This document shows, piece by piece, positions 20,918 through 33,512 of a DNA stretch of 64,000 nt (the first letter of the stretch is position 1; each line of letters starts with the position of its first letter). The notes under the pieces are model-generated. The model was not told where the DNA came from and ran no database searches. It saw only the letters and a program-made list of their open reading frames with translations. The stretch is from positions 186,001 to 250,000 of the forward strand of contig JAIVFJ010000010.1 in the NCBI GenBank assembly GCA_025765615.1, written 5' to 3'. Source of the stretch: Zopfochytrium polystomum (Eukaryota > Chytridiomycota > Chytridiomycetes > Chytridiales > Chytridiaceae). The translations under genes were made by a program, and so were the position numbers.

Positions 20918-23900
20918 ATGAGCAGGAGTGGGGCAACTCTCTCTCGCCAGGATTTGCTCCGAGAGCGTGAAGAGATACGACTAAAACTCGAAGAAATAAC
21001 AAGAAGACGGGGCAGTCCTGTGAAATCGGGCCGAACCGATCACTCAAAATCTGAATTAGCATTTGATTATGGGCAGGTTGGATTCGGGATAGGGAAGGAT
21101 TGGAGAATCTCCCATACACAATCTGGGGTTTTGCACCATGAATCCACTGAGCCGGAAGACAGGTAGGAAGATGCCGCTCGTTGATTGAACGCTCCTGACA
21201 AAACTAGCGTTGAGTTGGACGATTTTTACACCAGTGTCAATTCTCTCCGTTTAAGTTATTTGCACTCAGGAGGCGAGGATATACGAATTTTGGAGAAAAT
21301 CAAAAAGCTGGAATCTATGGCTAGTCGAATACGTCGTAGCCAACCCCTGACGAGGCCGGCCATTCCACTTATCCTCATTGATCCGCCACGAAACGACAGC
21401 AGTGATTATTTGAAGGAAAACCCATTTGAAATGATCGATCAGGTGGCATGTCCTCTGCATGAACCAAATCGAGGGTTTTGCATTTACTTGGATCGACTAA
21501 CCGGAATTCCGTTCTACGGAGCATCACGCAGTCGCCTGGTGGAGATCACGTACGGAATTTTCCTGGGATCAGAACCAATCTCCTTAGTGGAGTCCACTGG
21601 TCCCCGGGAGTATTCTGCGAGTCGGCCATCCCTACTAGGATCTCTGGAAATAAACACGGAATCTTTGTTCACGGACGTAGGTAATTGATTAATTCACCGA
21701 TTGTACGTTAACTTTGATCTTAGATTGCACCTGACCTGAGCACGAGGGTTATTGTGCAGCTGTGGGTCGTGGAGCAGGACAGTCACCAAACCGAACCTCA
21801 CTTCATGCGCCCTGTGGGCTGGTCATCCCTAGATTTGTTTGACAGCTCTATGTCGATACGCTACGGGCGGTGGTGAGTTTTGGCGTATAGCACACGATCA
21901 ACAAAACCCAATGCTTTCAGTAGGAAAGTCCACTTGTTTCAACCACCAATCGACTTTACAACGCCCACACTAACACTTCAGCAAACCCGAAATACGTAAG
22001 TGGGCTCTTAGCTGTGCTCATCACTAAAATGTTCCAGGCATCCAAATGCACACCTCTTTTTGCGCTTGTATGATCCAAGTGTTTCTGATATTCAGCGGAG
22101 CGTTCGGGTGGATGAGAATGGTTGCAAAGCCTTCTATCGGGGATTTGTTGCAGGGGACGTTGGAGTACAGGAGTTTGCTGTGAACGTAAAAATAATGAGG
22201 GACAGGGGGCTAATGGGTGCGGGTCTCTTACCCAAAAAGGGAGACAAGCAGCCCCAAGAAGTACTTCGTGGACAAACCAGACAGTCAAGAGACTCATTTG
22301 ACGAACGTCTATCAATATCAAAGCAGTCCCTAAAAGTGTTACCAGAAGTTAGAACGCTGAGGTAGTGCCTCCTTTTTTTGATCTGAACTAACAAGCGTGA
22401 TCGCCAGTTTTGCGATCCGTATTGATAGTATCACAGACGTGAAACCCTTCTCAGAAGGACATGTAACGATTACTTTGGAGAGTGCAACCTCTTCGCAGCT
22501 GGAAGAGGTTTGGGCTTCCGAGAACGCCGAAATGGGACTGCTGTATGCAACCCTTGGCTGGACACAAACAGTTCAAGAATTCATAGCCAGGGACAAACCT
22601 GCATTGGAAAGCACCAAAGCCACTTTCTCTTTTATTTTTGCAGTGAGAAGTTTCTGGAACTTCCAACTTGGAATATTAGTTTGATGTAACAATAACCTAT
22701 CTAGGACAAGGCGATAAAATCGCCTGAATCAAACGACCATGACCTTGTGGAGGTATTTGAAGGAGAAGACATCAGTTAAGCAAGATTCCACGATTTCTTG
22801 CATGGCTCTGATAATTGGCCAACCTAGGACTCCGCGAGGGCAAGCATCAGATACAGCTCTGGAGCCTTGGTGATTCAACACGTGCCACCATCAATTTCAC
22901 CGTATACAAACTTTCTTCGGCATCTCCACCTTTAAAGCCGTTTGAATCTCTGAAGGGCGAATACGTTCTTCCACATGGACACTGGCTGCCCCCAGCGAAG
23001 CAGACTAAGCCAGATGAACCATTTGCCAAAGGCGACAAGTTCAAACTGGAAATTGACGGAGGTAAAATTGGTACTGTTTGCCTGAGGTACCCTTAATTTT
23101 CATTCAGGCCGATTCTTTCCCCTGAACTGCACAGTGTCTCGCGTTGTTGCGCGAGTCCTTTCTGCTGGTCAAGCAATGCCTGATGGGTTTATGCAACTCA
23201 ACTCTGAGATCGACCTGGACTCAGATCCTTTCTTTCCAAAATTCTCCGGAGCGCAGTTCTATGAAATGCAAAATGATGCCACTTTGACAGCTTTATTCAA
23301 ACTCTACACTGTCGATAGATACTCCCGACATCATTCTCTCATAGGAATGTCACTTCTCAATATTTTTAAAGATTCAGACGGAGCACAACCCCGATATCCG
23401 CACGCCAGCCCAATCTATCTGAATATCGGATATCATCAGCTTCCAGTTTACTTGCCGCCAGCCAATTCGAAGTTTGAGCACGGTCTTTCAGTGACGTCCT
23501 TAATTGAAAGAGTGCCCTGCTGCTCAATACTGGCAAGATTGTCTTCAGGTATGTTTTTGTGGCTGCCTTATTCACCACTTAGGAATGTTCAGGATACAGG
23601 GATTTACCAAAGGCTTCCTACTCTGATGGTGTATTTGAAACTTCGCTCTGTCAACCACTGAAGGCAGAGCTCCCATTGTATAAAGCCCTTGAGCGCTATG
23701 AGCATTCTCCTTCCACGATTAGGGATAGTATCAAACTGATAGCAGAGCTTCCAGATGTGGAAGACTCTCTTATGCAGGCATGGATAGCAAAGCGCCTTGA
23801 GAAAAGGGAAAAGATCTCCGTCCCAGCTCTAGATCTCAGTCATATTGCGCCTGTCCACCCTCTTTGGGGGATCCGATTATCTGTAGACTCAGCAGAATCC

Positions 23901-24679
23901 TTAAGAACGAAGGTAACTTTCGTACTCTTAGCGAAATCTCATTGCAAAACAAATACAGGCGTATTCAGTCGCAGTTGTTTCTATGGTGCCTCCTGGAACT
24001 TGGTATGAAACTGATGCCAAGAAAATAGATCGGGATGTCTCGGTCCGGATATTTTCCAAGGTTTCTTTTGACTCTCGTGTCAAATCCCCAGTCTGGGAGG
24101 ATGACTTTCAGGTTTCATAAAATGGCCATTGCTCTGTGCAAAGCTCACTGCGAACTATCACAAGTGGTTTCAAAATATTTCCACTTTGCCTCAGGCAGTT
24201 TTCATTGTGGATGTTCGCTGTTTAGGGTACTCTGAGCAGGATAAGCAGCCAAAAATTCAGAGTCAGGGCTGGACGGCCATTGAAGCTTTTCAGCATGAAA
24301 ATTTTGTTACGCATGGTGCATTCAAGCTTCCACTGGTAATTCGTTGCCTTGCAATCACTAGCGCACCTGCGTTACTCTCTCTCCAGTATGATGGAAATCC
24401 GGCCAAAGAGTTTCTTGAACTCGTTGGAAAAGGGGTTTCTCTTTCAGACGCCATGGCCATTTGCATGAAAAGCAAAGTGGTCCGACTTGCAAAGAAGCAT
24501 GCCTCTGTAAGGATCCGTATCTGCGACGGCCGAAGAAACAGTGAACTTCCAAAGGTTGACCTCATTTGTCTGCAAACAAACACGCACGTTCTTACAATTT
24601 TTGGCCTCTGCAGAAGCGAGTGGAAGGAAGAAGTACAATGCTTGATTTTGAAGACTTGCTGTTTAGCAAGTTGATTCCT
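20918..24679 (+). CDS. CCDC17-like coiled-coil protein with tandem C2-like regions
   Basis: First exons were joined by frame: 20918-21162, 21208-21676, 21724-21872, 21924-21995, 22038-22361, then 22396 onward (introns 45, 47, 51, 42, 34 nt). Exon 1 encodes a basic coiled coil ([18 protein letters not shown]). Exon 2 has a [19 protein letters not shown] block, and exons 3-5 have [10 protein letters not shown]...[14 protein letters not shown]...HLFLRLYDP. This order resembles human CCDC17 (leucine zipper, YLxxGG, GW.LPLF...GxWRLPL, ELFLRL) as I recall it. Further C2-like repeats follow (GHWLPP near 22980; SLLNIF near 23355; GWTAIEAFQ...GAFKLPL near 24270). The exons at 22640-22830 and the 3' end after about 24540 are uncertain. 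Function unknown; a flagellum link is inference. Could instead be another C2-repeat scaffold. Confidence 0.6.
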
Positions 24680-25584
24680 CGAGGCTCCAACCCAGAGGTT
24701 GGTTATATCTTGTTATTGTTGAGTTAACCATGCATGTGTGAACAGGAGTATCGATCAAAGTGCATTACTACAATTTTGCAGCTACTTTAAGGGATAAGCT
24801 CCACTGTGCAGACAGGGGAAGAAGAAAAAGTCTTATTTAGTTGGACAGGATAAAAATAGGTGTTAGGTGTCATTTAGACCCCTTTATTGTCCCTCTTGAA
24901 ACAAACTGTGAAATTCAATCTAAAAGAGAGCATTAGTACTTTACGGAATCTTATTGTTGATGACAGCATTGATTTTCTGTGGCATATCTCAGCTCCATGT
25001 TGAAGGATCAGATGGGAAATTTTGCTCACTCCCCCTGAAACAAAATTTCAAGTGACAGCGATCCATTTGCACTTCAGCTGCAGGTGTTCCCAAAGGGTCT
25101 CAATTGTTTAAGTCTGGGCTTTGTGACAACCAAACAAAAAAATTCCACAAATTCTTCTGAAACAATTGTGTCACTGGCATGTGCTCAATGGAGTTTTGAC
25201 CCCATCAGTATGATGCAACAGGGTGTCATTGTCTCCCAGCTGGGCCACATGTTTGCCTCCAGGCACTTGAAAGATTCGTCAGGGTGGTTTATCTATGGGT
25301 TGTGCTGCTGTGGGAAGGAGGTACACCACTGAAGGTGATGATGTTGGCAAGTCGAACTTGGTTTCTGTCTGCTTCGCTTCTGTCAGTCTTGTGTTTGCCT
25401 TTTTACAAAACTGTTACAAGGACCATCACTTGCAAAATGCTGCAAGTCATCCTTGCATAAGGTGCCCCAGTGCACCGCCACTGTGGGCCATTGCCAGTAA
25501 CCATTTTGCATCAGAAACGGATCTGTAGCTACTAGTTTTAGCGAAATGGTAGCTCTGGGACCAGACAATTTCTGGAAGGAGTGG
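24680..25584. other. Intergenic sequence with partial LTR family D
   Basis: 25270-25470 resembles the first about 190 bp of LTR D in minus orientation, with substitutions. The remainder holds nothing recognised; the true 3' end of the CCDC17-like gene may reach into it. Confidence 0.45.
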
Positions 25585-25760
25585 TGTTGAGATTTGAGTC
25601 TAGGAAGTCAGCTTCCTAGGTCAACAACAGCCTCGTTGCTGCCGCTGATGCGACATACACTAAGTCTGGTAAGCCGAAAGGCCTAATCTGAATCCTACGA
25701 AACGAGTTAGGTGAAGACAGCGGTGATTATAGCTTTGCTTTCCAAGGCTTCGCTGGCGAG
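25585..25760 (+). repeat. LTR family E, 5'-terminal fragment
   Basis: TGTTGAGATTTGAGT... matches 15234-15410 and stops exactly where LTR F begins at 25761. Confidence 0.65.
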
Positions 25761-26375
25761 TGTGAGACTCTACTCACTCCTTTGACCCTGGGACCTGGGC
25801 CCAAGAGTGAGGGAAAGCAAATAATAGGCTAAAACTAACTTTATTGGGCTGTTGTCTAGGGGGTGTTTCAACCCTACTACTTGCCTAGTCCACAAAGTAT
25901 CCCTACTGATCTGTCTAACAGGGGTCTCAAACACAAAGAATGAACATTCAGAGGGACAATCCTCTGAAGGATCAGTGCCGGGGCACCGATTACTCACGTG
26001 GCTGCAGGCTGATGCGAGGGGAAACGGAAGGGCACTCCCGAGGGCGCAACACAACCGCTGAATAAAGAGAGAGAAGAGGGAAACAGGGGTTTTTATCTCA
26101 GGAACCTAATCTCAAATACAACAGGAGTGGTTAATAGCGACGGGACGGACCGGGCGCGACCTAGCGCCCCTCGTCGCAGACGGTGCTGCGGGAGCCCTCA
26201 TCGTCGCCAGCGACGGGGGGGAGAGAGAGAAGGGGGTCGACTATGTAGGGGTCGGAAGGTCGCCAGCAGGGAACTCGCACGCGGAAACACCTGCAATCGT
26301 ACACACACCCCACTGGGCTGTTTTTGCGAATAAAATCCCTAGACTTTATCACTGAGACCTTGATGTAGTCTCACA
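25761..26375 (+). repeat. LTR-like repeat family F (615 bp)
   Basis: TGTGAGAC...GTCTCACA: the ends form a perfect 8-bp inverted repeat with TG...CA. A GCGAATAAAATCCC stretch with a polyadenylation-like AATAAA is near 26327, and its last about 55 bp recur at 59109-59163. Matches 8810-9365. Flanks show no 5-bp duplication (GCGAG versus CGCCC), so it is a rearranged solo or partial LTR. No coding region of the family is visible. Confidence 0.65.
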
Positions 26376-27236
26376 CGCCCCCAAAAGTACATTTTCTTCC
26401 ATGGAGCCACCGCCCCAAAAATAGAGCGTCTGTCTTGGCCTCTGTCTGAAGCTGCAGGCTTGTCCTCTGTCTGGTCGTCGAAGAACTTCGTGGCGGCGAG
26501 AGAGACAGGTGACGCGACATAGAGACAGATTTATGTAGTCTCTTTTTGGACATCGACGTGCCGCTCACCACAACCTTGTGTAGGAAGGCAGGTTTAATTA
26601 GAAACACAAACAGCAAAAGCCTCAACCCATTAATTGTTGGAGAGGCCAAACCCTGTGGCCCACGGTGGAAGATGGAATCCTCATTTGGTGAACGGTATTC
26701 CGTGGCAAGTACAGAGAGGCCAAGCAGGGTGTTGGCAGTCCTCTTCAGCCAGATCCCCCTGACCAAGCAACTAGAGGTCACAGTAGGATCGTCACAGGCA
26801 AAGTGCAAGTACCATTGTCAAGTTTGAATATGGAACGGAACAAAACATTTCTTATTTATCACCTCACACAACCTTCCTCACAATATAGCTGAAAGCCCAT
26901 TGCTCCTGACAGTATTTGTTGAGGGGATACTATGGGATTCCTAATCTCATGGACCATTGAGCTATTGAAGCCTCTTTAAAAACTGTACCTTCGAGCATAG
27001 TGGCCCCCCAAGAATGGCAAACACATGCTATATTCTTATTTTTGAATATTGACTCTTTCTACTGTTGTGCATGTGGAATGATCATGCTCCGTGTGTTGCT
27101 ATGAGATCTTCAGTAGAATATAACTGTAGCATCTAGCAGCAGGGGAACATATTGAACTTCAGAGGTAAAAGAAAATGAGTCAAAGTAATGAAAAGGAACA
27201 AAGAAGAAAACAACTTCACAGATAAGAAAAAATGAA
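26376..27236. other. Sequence between LTR F and copia RNase H remnant, nothing recognised
   Basis: The part next to the RNase H should contain the end of that minus-strand element, but no LTR matching another one in the window was seen. Short open frames have no motif. Confidence 0.35.
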
Positions 27237-28134
27237 TCAGAGGAAAGAGAAGAAACAAAGACCAGTGCGACTCAGATGGTACTCACTGAGAGCTGCTGAG
27301 AGAGATTTTGTCATATAGTCTGCAGGCTGTTCTCCTCCAGCAATCCATTCAAGCCGTACTACCTTTTGTTCCACAAGTTCTTGAATATAATGATGCTTTA
27401 CCATGATATGCTTTGACCGATTGGTGTAAAGATCATTTGAACTGAGGTTGATCACACCGCTGTTGTCAGTGTAGATGACAAGTGGAGTTGGAGATGGAAG
27501 TTGAAGTGCTGAGTAGAGTTGGGATAGTGCCTTAAGTTCTCGTCCCAGTTCAGACACAGCTACATATTCAGCTTCCTGCGGTGACAGCATGACAGTACTA
27601 CTCTGAAGAAATGTCCAACTAATAGCTGTTCCTCCAAATAGAACATAGTAGCCAGGCTGTGATTTCCCATCTGAGTGGACACCATGGGCAGTGTCGGAGT
27701 AACCGGCAAAATCTGTGCAGTTGCGAGAAGAATAAACCATACTCACTATTACCGTTGAGATATTCGAGAACCAGAATAAGGATCTTCATGTGTTGCTCAC
27801 TAGAATCCTTGCTGAAGGCACCAAGGTATGAAACTGTTTGGGCAAGGTCTGGTCGCGTGTGTGTTGCAAGGTAGTTGATGCCACCAAGGATTGCCTGGTA
27901 CAGTCTCTGGTCTGGAGCTACTTGGTCAATCCCACGTGGGTGAAGATTGAGATTACTGGGAAGGGCAGTTACTGCAGTGCGGTTGTTGATAATGTTGGCA
28001 TGGCGTTGAAGTAAATCCTTGATATAGGCTTTCTGGTGCAAGAAGATTCCATTGTGGTGGTGTTCCAGTTGCATATTGAGGATGGTTTCATTGCTTCCAT
28101 TACGCAGAGTTTGTAAAAGGATTAGGCAAGGCAA
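27237..28134 (-). pseudogene. Copia-type reverse transcriptase C-terminus and RNase H remnant
   Basis: Two overlapping minus-strand frames. 27619-28134 gives the end of copia RT (HQKAYIKDLLQRH; GGINYLATHTRPDLAQTVSYL). 27237-27746 gives RNase H (FAGYSDTAHGVHSDGKS; LSPQEAEYVAVSE; YTDNSGVINLS; GEQPADYMTKSL) with its Asp/Glu residues. A frameshift near 27740 separates them. Upstream RT, integrase and gag are not found to the right, so this is a 5'-truncated, dead copy. It differs from families A and B. Confidence 0.82.
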
Positions 28135-30645
28135 TGGTAGAAGAAGTTTTGGCCAGAATCACCAAAAAGCAAATATTGTTAACTCAGCTTGCGGTGTGGA
28201 TGAGTCAATCTGACAAAAGAGGATGCAGTAGTCCCAGAAGATTGCATGACTTTCCTGACAACTGTTTGATTTAGGTGGCTGTTCAACTCCAGCAGTCAGT
28301 GCAGTGGTAATGAACTGCTCAATGCGGATTGGCACATAAAATATGCTGTTGAGGTACATGTTGCTGATAAGATACCCTGCACATAAACAAAAGCACGAGA
28401 GAAAACTCTGCACAGGTGAGCCTTCTGCACGATGCTGGTCTGGGCTCCCCCCAGTACCCTATGAGGCAAGGCAACCACTCCCCCATGCACAGCTTGCCCT
28501 CAATGCTTTCCCCTGCGTCTCGCCTGGGCACATCAGGAGAATAACTGTCTCCTGGTTGGTACTCCTTGCGGAATGGGCTCCCTGCTCAGGACTCCACCTC
28601 CTCTGACACAGGTCCAGGCCACACTAGCCTACAAGCTGGGACTTCGGTGTTCGTGGGCCTTCAGTTGATTTTATATTGCCGGTCTGCCACATCGGTCCGG
28701 CCTTCCACAGTCATGCCTATAGTGCTCCCAGTAAGGCCCACTGGGGGTGACGTTAATTGCAGTAGCACGGAATCCAACCTGTCGTGCCGTCACCTCCAAC
28801 ACCAGAGCTGTACACCGTTATCCGATTCACTTTTGCTGTGGATTACCATGTGGTTGATACTTTTTACCAATTCCAGTTTGACTTCTTCCAATTCTGATTG
28901 CTGAAGCTGAATGCTGACCGAATGGAGGAAGTTGTTGTTTTCTGGAGTGACTCTGCTGTGGGGAATGGTTGATGCTTTGTCTGACTTTGTTGAGGCTGCA
29001 GAAAACTGAAAGCAATTCCAATTCAACTTGTTCAACTGGCAAAATTCAGGTTCAAAGATGGTTCAAGGTGACTGGTGACTGAATGGAGCAAAGTGGTGAT
29101 GTTGGTGTTGTTTCTGAAGCTGATCTGCAGGAATGAATATTTGAAGGTTTTCCTGAATTTTGCTGAGACTGCTGAGGTTTGAATAGTTTGATGATATGGT
29201 AATTGCAACTGTGTGTGTGGTGGTTGATTTTTGCTTTTGTTGGTCTAGAGTGGAGAATAAAGATAGAGACAAAGTTAGTGGTAGAAAGCATTAGTGAGAG
29301 TTAGTATAGCCAGATGTTTCCACAGAGTTTGATTGCTTGATGATGATTTGCCTTTAGTCTCCAAGTGATGTTGTGGAATTTATGCTGGTAGAAGAGTGTT
29401 AGTGCAAGCAAAGGGAACAAAGACTTAGCCTGATGTCTTCTACTCTGCCTCGTTAAAGAATCAGCAGAATGTTTTTGTCAAGTCTAACATCCAAGCCAAA
29501 ACCACAAAGTTTCTGGTCAGATTACAAAAGTTGAGGGCAATCTCTGAAGCTTCCAGATCCTGGTTATGCTGCATGAATGAATGAGGCATTCAAAGAACAT
29601 AACTGTTCTGGAGTGACTCTATTAAGAGGAATTTGAAATCTAGAGTCAGCTAGATTTGGTTCTGCAAAGGAAGAATCTTAGATGAGAATGGAACTTCACG
29701 AGAAGAGATGAATGTTGAACTCCTGATTGGCCAATGGGCCATCTGCAATATTGTCTTCTGCCACCCAAAATGGTTGAGGCCAGCAGGGTCTAGCAATCAG
29801 CTCAAGTGCAATGAGACTGGCTGAGGTGTGGACTTTGGAGATTTGTGTAGCTGGAGAGACTGGATAAGTAAGTTACTGTGGTTTGGTAATTGTGGTTGAG
29901 TGCTGGGCTCCAAAGTGGAGGAATCCTCTTTGACTACAGGCTGACTCCAGACGAAGCACACAGAGATGGTGTTTTCCAAGCCATACAGTGATGGCCACCT
30001 TTCACTTCTACTGACATCCTCCCCCATGGCAATTGATGCTGCAGTGACAAGAGGAGTTAGGTGTTGGTCACAATATTAGTTAGGTGTTGGTCACAATACT
30101 TTGCTTTTCTGGAGATCAAAATGAATGGAGCAACAAGTAAAGGTAACTTCACCTGCAGTAACACATAGGTGGAAAGTGAACATTCACTGGCAAGGGCTCT
30201 GTGATGTGGTGTATGCCCAACACAAGAGTGTGCATATATTCTAGTAAGTTAATTTGTGTGAAAGTGGTTAGCAAAGCTATGTTGAAAAACAGAATAACAG
30301 GATAATCTGTTATGAGAATATCAAAGATCCAGAACAATTGTTGAAGGTTGGTATGTTGGGTGAACAGGTGGCAGGTTCAGGTCATCCCAATCACTTGTGC
30401 GTTGTGCGTGAGAATGCCTGCTGAGGATGATGCAATGGTTGTTCCTGTGAAGTTGGAACTGAAGGGCATTCGCTGATTGAGAGGATGGAGTGATCATCCA
30501 GCATGGTTGCAGGAAGTATCGCTGTTTGTCACAGATGGTGACATTGGGTTGTCTGTGTTTGGATAAATCTTGTAGTGCAGCAAGTGTGGAGGTATTGAGG
30601 CAGAGATATGAGTCGTAGTCTGAGAATAGTGTGTTTGAATGAAGG
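28135..30645. other. 2.5 kb without recognised genes
   Basis: A GC-richer block at 28430-28800 differs in composition from its surroundings and has overlapping short frames on both strands without motifs. A 22-bp duplication (TTAGGTGTTGGTCACAATA) occurs twice at 30056-30098. The rest may be old gag or LTR sequence; nothing could be supported. Confidence 0.35.
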
Positions 30646-31060
30646 TGTTAGGCGGAACTGACTGGTTAGCAGCAAGAGGCACAAGACAGACTGGGTTTCC
30701 GTTCCACTTAATACTTGGAGTATTTGTCATCAGCACAAGCCAGCGCCCAGGTCTGCATTGGCGGTGGCTTGCTCTCCCATGGGCATCGTGAGAACGATAA
30801 CTGACAGTCACAATAGGTTCGGGTGTTAACAGTTTTCGTCCTCCTCTGCTCAAGCAGATAATATAGGAGAGGTTTCTACCCTGTGCCAGTCACGCTTGCC
30901 TGACAACTATTACAGCGTGTATATCATCATCATGTATCAATAATTCATAACAGAGCTTTTTTTCTCTTTCTCTCCAAGTTGGGGAGAAGGACCACCCACA
31001 AACACACATCTCCACTTCATTCACTCCTTCCACTCACTCACTCACAGTAGACTGTTTACA
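30646..31060 (+). repeat. LTR of copia family A (5' LTR of a truncated copy)
   Basis: TGTTAGGCGG...GTTTACA, 415 bp, related to 10135-10546 and 14381-14776 but with an internal segment in inverted order near 30690-30830. It is followed about 0.5 kb later by a gag-like frame. Confidence 0.7.
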
Positions 31061-31585
31061 CATCAGCGTGCCAGCTACCTGGCTGCATCAACCACAGATT
31101 CTAGTCCGGAAAAACACTCTCTACCACCTACAACAAACAGACTACCACCTACAACAAACAGAATCACCATATCCCAACTTTAGAAACCATTTCGTTCACA
31201 ATTTTGTCCTTTCTTGTTTTGTCCTTTCTTGTGTGACAAGTCACCCCAGCTGAACACCAAATTGCTCTAAGTTCGCTCTATTCCGCTCTCCTACACTCTC
31301 CGAAGGAAAACACCACCAAAACTTCAATCCTTGGCCTGAAATTCGGCGCACGGTCGCTATTCAACAGTGCCAATCTGCTATTCTGAATTTTTGGTCCATC
31401 AATCAGCTTGCAACAAGCATTGTGTGCACAACACATCTTCTATTCTGGACCATTTCTCCATCAAGTAGAGCATCGAACAACTCCTAGAGTCACTATTTGT
31501 CACTGCCGCACTGTGGAGCAACTCCTCCAAATTTTTCCAGCAACTGATTTTCTCCTGCAACAGAATCATCACTACGCGCAACGCA

Positions 31586-32395
31586 ATGTCGTCCAACCTA
31601 AACTCGTTTGTTGGCATGTTCACTGGCAAGACACTGACAGAATTCAATGACTTTATTAGCAACCTTCAGATCAAGGTTGTTGGTGAAAAGGGAATTCAGG
31701 ACCTAACGCGTACGGACCTATTCCCCCTTGAGAGACCTTTCTGCAACAAGGAGGCCTACCATACGTACATCACACCTACCCAAGGATCAGTGGGACAGAT
31801 GGCGTTTCTGGTTGCACTGTCGAAATGGTGGGCACAGTACGCCAGAGCCGAAGGCTGGTGAAACACTCTCACCAAACTATCTCTATGTACCGACTGTCGC
31901 TGAGCAAGCTAATGCTGGACCAGTTGTGGCTGTCGAAGCAACTGTCAAGTACCGGATTCAGCATCACATCATGACTTCATCAGAGTTCATCAATGCCGTG
32001 CTGAAGATGCATGCCACCTTCATCAAGGAGAACGAAACAGCTCAGTCAGCTTTGATGATCAGGCTTCCAGTGACCTCGCACTTGTTTGAGCTCTGCTGCA
32101 ACATTCACCTCTATCAAGACTGTGTGACTGCCATTCGCCAAACATTCAACAATGCCCGCCCATCCAGCTCGATTGATGACTTTGAAAACGGATTGTCAGG
32201 GCTGCAGCTACGCACAGACACTCAAAGCCCCTTGCGTTACCAAGATCTGAATTCTGTCCTCCAAGACCCAACTGCTGGGATGCTATTCACTCAAGATTCT
32301 GTCTTTCTTCTTGATCTTGCTACACTCGCATCACAACACGGCATCAAGATTGGCGAACAATGTGACGGCCTTTACTATCTCATTCCAGTCCAGCA
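31586..32395 (+). pseudogene. Gag-like remnant of copia family A
   Basis: Two frames (31586-31861 and 31728-32423) joined by a shift near 31860 encode about 270 residues. They start MSSNLNSFVGMFTGKTLTEFNDF and continue with IMTSSEFINAVLKMHATF and RLPVTSHLFELCCNIHLY. No zinc knuckle is present. Position behind a family A LTR and acidic/hydrophobic composition suggest a copia gag, but there is no diagnostic motif. It is cut at 32397 by LTR D. The leader 31061-31585 has no frame of note. Confidence 0.45.
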
Positions 32396-32397
32396 CC

Positions 32398-33203
32398 TGT
32401 TAGTTTTGGGTCTTTTGGTGTAAGCAGTGTGCAGGAGCTTTGACCTGATACTGCTCTGCAAGGATGACTTGCAGCATTTTGCAAGTGATGGTCCTTGTAA
32501 CAGTTTTGTATAAAGACAAACACAAGACTGACAGAAGCCAAGATCAACCTCCCACCACCACCACCTTCAGTAGTGTACACCACAGCAGCCCAATCCATCA
32601 ATCAGCCAACATAGCAAATTCTTTCATACAAAACTGTTACCCATCCCAATCACTTCCCCCTTGGTTTCAACAAAATCCAATCAGTAGAAGGGGTTGTACG
32701 CTTTTCAGATCTGCCAACTTCGTGGAGCAATCACAGGCGCTACAGACATTGTACAGGATTTCGTTACTACCATCGGAAAGCTCTTAAACTCCTCTTTCCA
32801 ACGAACTCTCCGGATCTCGGATCGGACACTCCTACGTCGTATCCACCACCTCCAAAGTCGTCCCCCACTTTTCCAACTTCAACCTCAATTTGCTCGCCTT
32901 CCAGACCTCCCCCAGCCAATCCCAAGCTATCTTTGGAAAGGCCTGCTTCGGGACTACACGACTGTCACCAGCGGCATCCCAAAATCACTCTCCTTTGTGA
33001 TAAGCGCCCACTTTTTCCATTCAGGGTCACCAGATTACCTCCAACCCTCACCATTAATTTTTGGTTTTTTGTCCCCAATTGGAGACAACAACCACCCCCC
33101 TACCTGACACACACCAAGCTAACAAACCAACTTTTCATCTGCTGCAACACCACCTTCACAACACACCCAAAATCCAATGAAATCCCTTTAAACTTGGCAC
33201 ACA
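32398..33203 (+). repeat. LTR family D (806 bp)
   Basis: TGTTAGTTTTGGGTC...GGCACACA with TG...CA ends. A second copy of the same 806-bp length lies inverted at 47284-48089. Fragments occur at 10890-11119 (plus), 15947-16340 (minus) and 58012-58223 (minus). Confidence 0.75.
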
Positions 33204-33224
33204 TAATCGTCCTGAGAAAACAAC

Positions 33225-33497
33225 ATGACTACTGACTCAACCAATCACATCAACGCAGAGCAGAACGATGCAGTTGATCCACTAGACCTCTGCGACACTG
33301 GAACCTGTCTCATCAGAGATGGACCATTCCAAGGACAGAGATTCCAACTGGTGCCTCTGTCTTGTGGACCAGAGAAAGTAACTTGGTTTCCTGGTGCACA
33401 GAACCAGAATGCACATTGCTGTCTAATCATTCCTCGCCACATCTACCGAGCCCTCACCCAAATCACACCTGGTCGAACTTGCAAAGGAGATCATTGA
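33225..33497 (+). pseudogene. Start of the D-family gag-like ORF
   Basis: An ATG 22 bp after LTR D opens a 90-codon frame (MTTDSTNHINAEQ...; CDTGTCLIRDGPFQGQRFQLVPL). A related frame lies at the equivalent place next to the inverted D LTR (minus, about 47262-46980). It stops at 33497 where sequence homology to the other copy ends. No diagnostic domain; called gag-like only by position. Confidence 0.45.
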
Positions 33498-33512
33498 CGA
33501 CTTTGAATGCAT

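Noticed and set aside
20892..21119. 76-residue N-terminal extension of MRE11 from an upstream in-frame ATG at 21119
   Set aside because: The extension overlaps the first exon of the opposite gene and has no MRE11 similarity. The ATG at 20891 gives a normal start shortly before the nuclease domain.
25761..26375. DNA transposon with 8-bp terminal inverted repeats
   Set aside because: The TG...CA ends, polyadenylation-like motif and truncated copies elsewhere fit an LTR better; no transposase and no target duplication were seen.
28343..28904. Possible protein-coding gene in the GC-richer block at 28.3-28.9 kb
   Set aside because: Competing frames on both strands have similar length and none shows a motif or in-phase splice sites.
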